A DNA stretch of 12,233 nucleotides from Caldilineaceae bacterium (GTDB taxonomy: Bacteria; Chloroflexota; Anaerolineae; Caldilineales; Caldilineaceae), in assembly GCA_012032975.1 (NCBI GenBank), contig JAAUPU010000016.1:1-12233 (forward strand), given 5' to 3'. The notes under the pieces are model-generated. The model was given only the letters and a program-made list of their open reading frames with translations, made no database searches and was not told the DNA's origin. Each line of letters starts with the position of its first letter. Position 1 is the first letter of the stretch. Both the position numbers and the translations under genes were made by a program. Of this stretch, positions 1-6,079 are shown one piece after another.

Positions 1-497
1 GTGGTGGGGCTATTCCGCGTCTGCCAGGCTGCGCGACAAGCGGGGGTTCAACGCTTGGTCCTGGCCAGTTCGATCCAGGCCATCAGCGGTCACCGGGAAG
101 CAGCGCGCACCGTCAGCGTCGAGGATGGTCCTGCGCCCACCAATCACTATGGCTTGACCAAGGTGTGGGCCGAGCAGATGGGCGCGATGTATGCCAGGGT
201 CTACGGGCTGTCCGCGATCGGCGTGCGGGTCGGATGGTTTGCTCGTGATGAGGTGGTCGCCCGCCGCATCGCCCACAGCGAACATGGCGCAGACGTCTAC
301 CTCAGCCCCGGCGATGCCGCCCGCTTTTCACTCGCTGTGTGGAGTCGGCGACGCCAGAAGCGGGCCAAAGCGCCATCCTCTTCGCCGCCAGCCGGCCCCG
401 CGGAGCTGCGCCCATCGACCTCTCCGCCGCACGACGGATCATCGGCTATGAACCCCAAGATTGCTGGCCGGAAGGCTGCCCATTTCTGCTGGAGTAG
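1..497 (+). CDS. NAD-dependent epimerase/dehydratase (extended SDR), 3' part, frameshifted
   Basis: This is the C-terminal part of an extended short-chain dehydrogenase; the N-terminal Rossmann glycine motif lies left of the window. Visible hallmarks are a strand ending in LVLASS (active-site Ser region), the catalytic Tyr-Lys pair in HYGLTK, and a segment reading YLSPGDAARF. The order resembles uronate dehydrogenase-like sugar epimerases/dehydratases, but the substrate cannot be fixed. Reading frame 1 stops making sense after ARF at the T4 run 325-328. One extra T gives FFTRCVES and then a sensible C-terminus (ILFAASRP, ARRIIGYEP, CPFLLE) ending in TAG at 495-497. The frame-1 continuation to 693 is antisense to the methylase and has no family character. 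The shift is probably a homopolymer indel. Family assignment is firm; exact enzyme is unknown. Confidence 0.8.
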
Positions 498-1443
498 GTG
501 CGTCCGCTTTGTCAGGCAGCCGGGTAGTTGGGTAGTTGGTGATGACAACTTCAGTGATCTTGCCGCGGCGATCGGCGCGTCTGTTGATCATGCGGTTTGC
601 TTGAACTCGTCGAATCTTGAATCCCGGATAATTTACTCCGAAAAAGTCATCTTCAGCGTCAATATTGGCTGGATCAGAATTGCTGAGCATTAACTTGGCA
701 GTCGTATCTTTATTCAGGCAGGAAAAAAAGCAGGCAAGCTGAATCTGATCCTCGTCATCAAACTTTGTCTTTGAATAAGAGGTAAAACTGGCAGTCGGAC
801 TGATCGGCCGATAGGGAGGATCGAAATAGACAAAGGTCTTGTCGTGAACATACCGTTTGCTCTCGCTGAAATGACAGGTCTGGAGTTTCGTATTTTTCAA
901 GAGGCTAGATACATTCCTGATATTTTCCGCGTCCAGAATAGCGGGACGTTTATACCGACCAAAAGGCACATTAAACCCTCCCTGGCGGTTGACGCGAAAG
1001 AGGCCATTGAAGCACGTCTTGTTCAGAAATATCATGTATGCCGCTCTGACAATCCATTCTTCTGAGTAGCCACTGTGGTCAATCTGCGGCCTCTGCTTGT
1101 TATAGGCAGTGCGAATTGCGTAGAAGTAGTCATGGCGACCTGCTTCATCAAGCGAATAGTACTTTTCATTGTGATCGGTGAGTATTTGAATCAGGCCTGT
1201 GGGGTCGCGCTGAACGACAGTGTATACAAGAATAAGTTCTTCATTGACATCCAAAAGGATGGCTTCATTTATCTTGAATCGTTGAGCAATGTCGAGGAAA
1301 ACTGCGCCCCCTCCAACAAAGGGTTCTACATATCTTGTGATGTCACCCGATGCAAGCTCAGGTGGGTAGAGTCCGGCGAATTGCGCAAGCAACTGTGTCT
1401 TGCCGCCGGCCCACTTCAAGATTGGTTTGGCTGGAGCCATCAT
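439..1443 (-). CDS. dam: DNA adenine methylase, Dam / D12 class (with an extended C-terminus)
   Basis: S-adenosylmethionine-dependent N6-adenine DNA methyltransferase of the D12 class, 334 aa as read. Seen: the N-terminal LKWAGGKTQLL signature (residues 9-19), the SAM-binding motif EPFVGGG (40-46), the family block FNGLFRVN...FNVPFGRYKRP (145-167) and the catalytic DPPY (208-211). These match Dam/DpnM-type enzymes that usually methylate GATC; specificity here is inferred. Two adjacent ATGs open the gene, with only a weak ribosome site. The conserved domain ends at EVVITNY. The last 30 or so residues read antisense into the epimerase 3' end because of an 8-bp tandem duplication at 522-537; without it the protein would end ITNYPAA at 512. 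Much of the gene is about 40% G+C, far below its neighbours, suggesting horizontal acquisition. No restriction endonuclease gene is adjacent, so it looks like an orphan methylase. Confidence 0.92.
   Translation of the reverse strand: MMAPAKPILKWAGGKTQLLAQFAGLYPPELASGDITRYVEPFVGGGAVFLDIAQRFKINEAILLDVNEELILVYTVVQRDPTGLIQILTDHNEKYYSLDEAGRHDYFYAIRTAYNKQRPQIDHSGYSEEWIVRAAYMIFLNKTCFNGLFRVNRQGGFNVPFGRYKRPAILDAENIRNVSSLLKNTKLQTCHFSESKRYVHDKTFVYFDPPYRPISPTASFTSYSKTKFDDEDQIQLACFFSCLNKDTTAKLMLSNSDPANIDAEDDFFGVNYPGFKIRRVQANRMINRRADRRGKITEVVITNYPTTRLPDKADAPTPAEMGSLPASNLGVHSR
522..539. repeat. 8-bp tandem duplication (GGGTAGTT x2) at the methylase 3' end
   Basis: GGGTAGTT at 522-529 is followed directly by a second copy at 530-537, and period 8 holds through 539. 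It lies inside the methylase coding strand just after the conserved ITNY. Deleting one copy puts a TGA at 512-514 (complement) in frame, 14 bp beyond the end of the convergent epimerase. The duplication therefore explains both the unusual C-terminal tail and the 59-bp convergent overlap. Confidence 0.9.
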
Positions 1444-1518
1444 CTACACCGGAACCTTGATGCTGTACACAGGATATCCAAAGTCGGTACGTTTCGATCT
1501 GCAAGGTAGTGTGATCGG

Positions 1519-2040
1519 TCAGACCAATACCTTGTAATAAAACGCGGTCGCGTGCAACTGACCGTTGGCGCTGCGTGCGTATTGGGGGATCACGCCGGAG
1601 GGCTGATAGCCGAGAGCGGTGTAAAGCGCCTCGGATGGATCGCCCTGGCGCGTGTCCAGAACCAGCGTGGTACGCCCGGTCGCCAGGGCTGCCTGCTCCA
1701 GCGCCCCCATCAACGCCCGCCCAATCCCTTGGCGGCGTTGCTCTCTGTGGACTATCAGTTTGGCTATCTCTGCGCGGTGCAGTCCATTCGCACGCATACA
1801 CAAATCCAACTGCACTGAACCCACAATCATCCCATCGACGCTGGCGATCCACAACAGACGACTGCCCTGCGCGACATCGCTCAGGACTTGCTGCCAGTAG
1901 GCGTCCGCCTCTTGGGGGGCCAGCGGCGGCAGAAAACCAATCGATGCGCCAGAGGTCACCGCATCGATCAGCAGGGTGGCCAGTTGGCGGCGTGTCTCCA
2001 GCTCCGGGTTGGCCGCAAGGGTCTGGATGGTGTAGGTCAT
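1519..2040 (-). CDS. GNAT-family N-acetyltransferase
   Basis: 173-aa acyltransferase of the Gcn5-related fold, expected to move an acetyl group from acetyl-CoA to an amine on an unidentified small molecule or protein. The acetyl-CoA pyrophosphate-binding loop (motif A) is seen as RRQGIGRAL, preceded by the beta4 strand AEIAKLIVHRE. A beta5/alpha4 segment ending SEALYTALGYQPSG follows, which is typical of the family C-terminal half. It starts at ATG 2038-2040, with GAGG about 10 nt upstream. It lies 21 bp downstream of msrA on the same strand, so co-transcription with msrA is likely. The reading frame is intact. GNAT substrates cannot be read from sequence. Confidence 0.9.
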   Translation of the reverse strand: MTYTIQTLAANPELETRRQLATLLIDAVTSGASIGFLPPLAPQEADAYWQQVLSDVAQGSRLLWIASVDGMIVGSVQLDLCMRANGLHRAEIAKLIVHREQRRQGIGRALMGALEQAALATGRTTLVLDTRQGDPSEALYTALGYQPSGVIPQYARSANGQLHATAFYYKVLV

Positions 2041-2061
2041 CTGTCGTGAACCTCGAATGGC

Positions 2062-2630
2062 CTAGGCTGCCTTGAGTTTGCTGAGGTACTGTTTGCGAAA
2101 CTTGGCCACTTTGGGCGCAATCACGATCTGGCAATAGGGCTGCCCACCGTTGCGGCTGTAATAGTCCTGGTGGTACTCCTCCGCTTTGTAAAACGGACCC
2201 ATCGGGGCCAGTTCGGTCACGATGGGGTCGCGCCAAAATGCCCGCCGGCGCTCACTTCAGCCATCACCTGCTCGGCTACCGCGGCCTGCTCTGCATTCTC
2301 GTAGAAGATCGCCGAGCGGTATTGGGTGCCGACGTCCGCGCCCTGGCGGTTGAGCGTGGTCGGGTCATGGATGGTGAAGAAGACTTCCAGGATCTCCCGG
2401 AGCGAGACCACTTGCGGGTCGAAGGTCACCCGCACCACCTCGGCGTGGCCGGTTGCGCCGCCGCAGACCTGGCGGTAGCTCGGATTGGCCACCTCGCCCC
2501 CGGTGTAGCCAGACTCGACCTGCACGACCCCGCGAAGCTCCAGATAGACTGCATCCAAACACCAAAAACAGCCGCCGCCTAAAGTAATGACCTCTTGCAC
2601 GCTCGATGCACTCTGTTGAGTCGATTCCAT
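2062..2630 (-). CDS. msrA: Peptide methionine sulfoxide reductase MsrA (frameshifted)
   Basis: Reduces methionine-S-sulfoxide in proteins and free methionine, repairing oxidative damage in the cytoplasm. The catalytic Cys lies in GGGCFWC (C21), followed by VESGYTGG and the ATGHAEVV and [10 protein letters not shown] blocks. The ATG at 2628-2630 has a GGAG ribosome site. The first frame ends early after GGHFGATPS. Adding one base to the A4 run at 2235-2238 (complement T4) gives [13 protein letters not shown] and continues through [12 protein letters not shown] and [12 protein letters not shown] to TAG at 2062-2064. That yields about 189 aa, normal for MsrA. The frameshift is probably a homopolymer sequencing indel, since both halves are fully conserved. 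No MsrB partner or fusion is visible. Confidence 0.93.
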
Positions 2631-2688
2631 TGTGATTCTCCGCTTTCACTATGCCTGTGTTGGGCAAACCGTCGATGCCTGTGATTCT
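2631..2688. repeat. Paired direct repeats upstream of msrA
   Basis: The 61-bp gap between the PP2C stop and the msrA start holds two interleaved direct repeats. ATGCCTGTG occurs at 2651-2659 and 2675-2683 (24 bp apart, just over two helical turns). TGTGATTCT occurs at 2631-2639 and 2680-2688. They could be binding sites for a regulator of msrA, or the relic of a local duplication. No convincing sigma70 promoter or terminator was found in the gap. Confidence 0.5.
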
Positions 2689-2691
2689 ACT

Positions 2692-3546
2692 TCAAGCCAC
2701 ATCCGTTGTCCGGTAGGCCAGCCCCAATGTGATATCGTCACCGCTTCCCGCCTGGGAGGTGTGGGTCAACCAGCCGCCGAGTCGTCGCTGCACACCGTCG
2801 ATGCCTTGCGCCGCGATCGATGCCAGCAGATCGCCGCCCACGGCCAGAAAGCCAGCTTCGTCGGCAAAGGAATTGGCGTAGCCATCCGTCGAGAGCAGCA
2901 GCAATCGGGGCGGGCGGTCGGCCAGCGATTGAAAGTGAAGGCGCACATCTGCCCATGCCTCGGCCATACAGAGCGAGGTGGTCTGGTTGGCCATCAGCCG
3001 GGGGTCGTTTGGCAAGGGGGGGCGCGTCACCGCGCCATCATCATCCACCGTCAAAATATCGCCGTCGCCAAGTTGCAGACAGAGCAGATACTCTGGGCCG
3101 ATCAGCACCGCGATGACCGTAGCGCCGTACGCGACCTGTGGGTCAGCCTCTATCCGCTGGCGTGCGCCTGGCCCGCCGCGCGCGTCGACCGTCTGCCATT
3201 CGTCCTCGCGAAAGGGGTGGCGGGCGAGATGGTCGGCGACCTGGTCGCGCCAGACGCGCACCAGTTGGCGTGGCAATCGCTCGGCAGCCAGCCGTTTGGT
3301 GGTAGAGAGGGTCATACCTTGCTGTTCAGCGGCAAAGGAGGTGAGCAACGTCACCGCGGTCTTCACCGCCAACTTGGCGCCGTTGTGACTGCGAAAGTAA
3401 CGGGCGTGGCCATGCCCATCGGCAATCGCAACGACCGCGCATCCGTCTGGATTTGTCGGCTGATGGCAGCGCAGAGCATCCTGATTTGGCAACCCGCGCT
3501 GGGCATGGCTTGCCCCGCGCACGCTCCTGCCGCCTACTTGCCACAT
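2692..3546 (-). CDS. PP2C-type (PPM) serine/threonine protein phosphatase
   Basis: 284-aa metal-dependent phosphatase, expected to use two Mn/Mg ions to remove phosphate from Ser/Thr. The order of motifs is right: GASH...PNQDA (D23), VAIADGHGH (D43, G44), a GATVIAVLI strand, LQLGDGDIL, LLSTDGYANSF and SGDDITLGL (D270, D271). The key metal-binding acidic residues are all present, so it should be active. It belongs to the short PP2C group often encoded next to TerY-like vWA proteins, and here it follows one by 90 bp on the same strand. ATG 3544-3546 is the first usable start: the frame upstream has no ATG/GTG/TTG before a stop, and the protein begins immediately with the family N-terminus. The ribosome site is weak. 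The frame is intact. Confidence 0.9.
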   Translation of the reverse strand: MWQVGGRSVRGASHAQRGLPNQDALRCHQPTNPDGCAVVAIADGHGHARYFRSHNGAKLAVKTAVTLLTSFAAEQQGMTLSTTKRLAAERLPRQLVRVWRDQVADHLARHPFREDEWQTVDARGGPGARQRIEADPQVAYGATVIAVLIGPEYLLCLQLGDGDILTVDDDGAVTRPPLPNDPRLMANQTTSLCMAEAWADVRLHFQSLADRPPRLLLLSTDGYANSFADEAGFLAVGGDLLASIAAQGIDGVQRRLGGWLTHTSQAGSGDDITLGLAYRTTDVA

Positions 3547-3636
3547 GCCGCCCGGTCGGTCTGCTTTGTGACAGGAGGCGACTGTAGGGGCATAGGCGGA
3601 AAACGGCTACTGTAGTCGGCTGATACGCTCATGCGA

Positions 3637-4344
3637 TCACCAGACGTCTTCTGCGGAACCGAGATCAGCGCCAGCGTCGGGGATCGCCGGCATCGGCACG
3701 TTGCCAACCGGTGCGACATCTTGCACGATCTGGCTGACCGGCGACGAGGCAGACTTGAGCACCTCGGTGGAGGCCCACTTGATGTATTTGACCAGGCTGT
3801 CGGCATTGTTGGCCTGGAGCGGCTTGAATTCCGGGTGGCCGATGAAGCGTTGCAGCACATCCACGTCGGCGTCGTCGCCGATGGCAATCGCAATTCGGAC
3901 CGACTTTTTCGCCCACGGTTGCTTCATCAGCGCGGCCAATCCCTGGTCAAAATTGTCGGTTGGCTGGCCGTCGGAGATCAGCACCATCACTGGAGGCAGA
4001 GACCGGGCAGGCATGTTGGCTTCATCCAATTGCTCCGCGACCAGGGTCAGCGCCTTGCCCATGTCGGTCACGCCGCCGGCTTTCAGATCTTGCCAACGGA
4101 ATTCGGCCACCGGCGTGGGCTGGGAAATGTGCCACTGTGCGCCCTTGGAAAACGAGACTGCACGTACCTGGACCTGCGCATACGGGTTCTCGTTGGCCAC
4201 CATCTGCATGTGGGGGATGGCCTCGCGGATGGCGTTGTTGAGCGCTTGAATCTTGCCGTCCACGCTCATCGAGCCGGAGCAGTCGGCGATCCAGAAGAAA
4301 TGAAGGGGGCGGCTGGTCAAGGCGCCGCCGGGCAATTTGCTCAT
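3637..4344 (-). CDS. TerY-like von Willebrand factor A domain protein
   Basis: 235-aa single vWA domain, cytoplasmic (no signal peptide or membrane segment). The metal-ion-dependent adhesion site is complete: DCSGSMS (D21, S23, S25), a Thr in GGVTDMG (T93) and the Asp in LISDGQPTD (D125). Overall it matches the TerY-like group (COG4245), thought to act as a protein-interaction or scaffold unit in stress-response and signalling modules with a PP2C phosphatase and often a Ser/Thr kinase. The start at 4344 is chosen over a longer frame to 4446 because AAGGAG sits just upstream of this ATG and the family begins close to it. The phosphatase gene follows 90 bp downstream. The ligand and exact role are unknown. 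Confidence 0.9.
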   Translation of the reverse strand: MSKLPGGALTSRPLHFFWIADCSGSMSVDGKIQALNNAIREAIPHMQMVANENPYAQVQVRAVSFSKGAQWHISQPTPVAEFRWQDLKAGGVTDMGKALTLVAEQLDEANMPARSLPPVMVLISDGQPTDNFDQGLAALMKQPWAKKSVRIAIAIGDDADVDVLQRFIGHPEFKPLQANNADSLVKYIKWASTEVLKSASSPVSQIVQDVAPVGNVPMPAIPDAGADLGSAEDVW

Positions 4345-4367
4345 GAAAAGACTCCTTGCGGGCAACT

Positions 4368-4428
4368 GGACAGGCCAGGACGATTTTGTCCTGTCCAAGG
4401 AAAAAGTGGCGTGTCCCCGGCAGGGACA
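4368..4428. promoter_or_regulatory. Cluster of TGTCC/GGACA half-sites in the vWA leader
   Basis: Five exact TGTCC/GGACA copies lie in 61 bp: 4368-4372, 4387-4391, 4392-4396, 4412-4416 and 4424-4428. Two form the dyad TGTCCCCGGCAGGGACA (4412-4428, 6-bp arms, 5-bp centre). Others form GGACAGG (4368-4374) against CCTGTCC (4390-4396), or AGGAC (4377-4381) against GTCCT (4388-4392), which are mutually exclusive hairpins. They sit between a promoter candidate and the vWA ribosome site, so they could be operators or an RNA leader switch. The regulator is unknown. Confidence 0.55.
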
Positions 4429-4449
4429 TTGCGTCGAGCGGTCCACCTA

Positions 4450-4479
4450 ATTGTACCTGCTCGACGCGCCAGCGCTCAA
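4450..4479 (-). promoter_or_regulatory. Candidate sigma70 promoter for the vWA-PP2C genes
   Basis: On the minus strand TTGAGC (4474-4479) is followed after 18 bp by TACAAT (4450-4455). These match 4/6 and 5/6 of the -35 and -10 consensus. The promoter lies just past the inferred mvaD stop and would start transcription about 100 nt before the vWA ATG, giving this pair its own promoter. Confidence 0.5.
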
Positions 4480-4484
4480 AAAAT

Positions 4485-5492
4485 TTAGAACAAGTGTTCG
4501 GTTTGGCTCTGTGGGGCCGATCCGGGGGGCTGACGATGATCTGCTGCACATAGTCGAGTTCATTCAGTCGTGCGGTCAAGTCGGCAAGCGTCTCTTGCTC
4601 ACAGATCAGATGCACATTCGGCCCGGCATCGATGGTGAAGTAGACGGCGAGCTGATCGTCCGTCCGCCAACGGCGCACGGCCTGCATCAGTTCCATCGTG
4701 GCGCCGTGCCAGTAGAGCAGGCTTGGCTGGCTGGTCATCATCACGCCGTGCATGGCCAGCGCGTCATGTTCGATCACCGGGCCAAGTCGCGCGAGATTGC
4801 GGTCGCGCAAGGCCGAACGCACCTCGTCCAGCAGAGGGGGCAAGCTGGCAATGCGCCCGGCGTTGAGTGGGCTGGAGGCGGCCAGGGTGTGGCCGCCCGC
4901 GCTGCTGACATGCTTCACACCGCTGCTCACCACGGCAACGACATCGTAGAGCCGCCAGTGCTCCGCGGGGTGAAGGGGATGGGCCACGCTGTTGGCGTCA
5001 GCGTCGCCCTGCTCCCACTCGACATAACCACCAAAGAGGCTGCGACTGGCCGAACCGCTGCCGCGCCTTGCCAGTGCGGAAAGCTGGGTTGGCCTCAGGT
5101 CCAGGCCGAGGCTGCGGCAGCCGGCCACAGTCAGCGCGGCGAATCCGCTGGCCGAACTGGCGATGCCTGAAGCCATGGGAAAGTTGTTGCGGCTGACCAC
5201 GCGCGCTCGGTAATCCCACACCAGCCAGGCTGCGAATCCGGTCCAGGTGTTGGACGAGACGGCGGGCCGCCGCGCCGTCCAACACCTGGTCGTCCAAGGT
5301 GATCGCATCGTTCGCCAATGCGCCATCGGTTGACCATTCCACGGTGGTCAACGTGTAGGCCGCGTCCAGGGTCATGCTGATCGAGTTGCTGAGCGGGATG
5401 TTGAGACTGGCCTCTTTCACGCCCCAATATTTGATGAACGCGATGTTGCTTCCAGCGCGGATGGTTGTCTTTTGCATGGATGGCTCTGCCAT
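4485..5492 (-). CDS. mvaD: Diphosphomevalonate decarboxylase (mevalonate pathway, GHMP family), two frameshifts
   Basis: ATP-dependent decarboxylase making isopentenyl diphosphate from diphosphomevalonate. Seen in order: FIKYWG near the N-terminus, [28 protein letters not shown] (the phosphate-binding GHMP loop), FGGYVEW and the catalytic-Asp region DAGPNVHLI. Two single-base shifts break it. An extra base in C3 5215-5217 is needed to join RSLAGV to DYRARVVS, and a missing base in G6 4524-4529 gives IIVSPPG and a TAA at 4485-4487. They cancel, giving 335 aa, the usual family length. Without the second correction the frame would run over 300 bp into the vWA gene. The start at 5492 abuts the upstream stop; an internal Met at 5477 is an alternative. 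Some Chloroflexota enzymes of this family act on mevalonate 5-phosphate instead, and I cannot tell which applies here. Confidence 0.9.
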
Positions 5493-5798
5493 TTAGCCCA
5501 GCACCCGGTCGACCATCTCTTCGAAGCGGCGTAGCAGATCGTCGAGCAGTTCATCGTGGGCGTCGAACTCCACGGCCACGCCATCGTCGGTGGCTGTGAT
5601 CGTGGCCTTCCAGCCGATGCCCTCCACCACCTTCAGCTTCTGGGCCACGCCGCCGCCCAGCCGCTTGAGCAGGTTTTCGGCTTCGGCTGGGTCTAGACCG
5701 GGAAACTCCAGCGTCTCCTGGTCGAAGTATTCTTCGCGCTCATACTCGTCGTATTGACCATCGCGCTGGTCGCCAAATGATGATGTGCTGATCGGCAT
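5493..5798 (-). CDS. Small acidic hypothetical protein upstream of mvaD
   Basis: 101-aa protein I do not recognise. The first third is very acidic and Tyr/Glu-rich (EYEREEYFDQ), followed by a possible helix (PAEAENLLKRLG), a beta-like stretch (WKATITATDDGVAVEFDA) and a C-terminal acidic amphipathic helix (HDELLDDLLRRFEEMVDRVLG region). No signal peptide, membrane segment or Cys is present. AAGGAGG sits about 6-7 nt before the ATG at 5796-5798, so it is well translated. Its TAA is immediately followed by the mvaD ATG, implying translational coupling and a related or co-regulated role, perhaps as a partner protein. Function is unknown. Confidence 0.75.
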   Translation of the reverse strand: MPISTSSFGDQRDGQYDEYEREEYFDQETLEFPGLDPAEAENLLKRLGGGVAQKLKVVEGIGWKATITATDDGVAVEFDAHDELLDDLLRRFEEMVDRVLG

Positions 5799-6079
5799 TG
5801 CGCCTCCTTGTGTCCGTTTCAGGCCATTGCGGGAAAATATCTATCCACGAAGTGTCACAAAGCTGCACGAAGAACCAGGTCAAATCTTGGTGTTCCTTTG
5901 CGCCCAAGGGCGGTTGCCTTCCCGGCGCGCTACGTGGCGGCTTTTGATTTTGGATTGGCCTCAGATGGGTGTGTTCCAAGGCCGTTCATAGCGACAGGCA
6001 TTGTACCATCGCCGGGCCGAGACACCGAGTTCTTGACAGAAACTAGGTGTCAGCCGGCTGGGGTCTACCGTCCACCTGC
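5799..6079. other. Non-coding gap between the SDR gene and the hypothetical/mvaD unit
   Basis: 281 bp with no credible gene; the short open frames here have no family character or ribosome site. It should carry the promoter for the hypothetical-mvaD unit and the end of the SDR transcript. The minus strand near 5835-5860 is AT-richer but I see no convincing -35/-10 pair. The clear structure is the inverted repeat at 6021-6051, listed separately. Confidence 0.6.
6021..6060. repeat. Interrupted inverted repeat plus adjacent palindrome
   Basis: GACACC (6021-6026) pairs with GGTGTC (6046-6051). After one G/A mismatch, AGTT (6028-6031) pairs with AACT (6041-6044) around a 9-nt loop. The perfect palindrome CAGCCGGCTG follows at 6051-6060. 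It lies just downstream of the SDR stop. Neither side has a T-run, so it is not a standard intrinsic terminator; it may be an operator or a structured 3' end. Confidence 0.5.

Noticed and set aside
329..693. Continuation of the epimerase in frame 1 to 693
   Set aside because: It has no family character, is antisense to the methylase, and the conserved C-terminus continues in the other frame to 497.
2062..2630. msrA as a pseudogene
   Set aside because: Both parts are fully conserved and a one-base homopolymer correction restores the normal length; the window has many similar indels.
4022..4484. Extension of the decarboxylase frame through to 4022
   Set aside because: It would overlap the vWA gene by over 300 bp on the same strand in another frame. 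A one-base correction at 4524-4529 gives a normal end.
2632..5170. Long plus-strand open frames opposite PP2C, vWA and mvaD
   Set aside because: They mirror the GC-rich codon structure of the real minus-strand genes and show no domain, ribosome site or family match.
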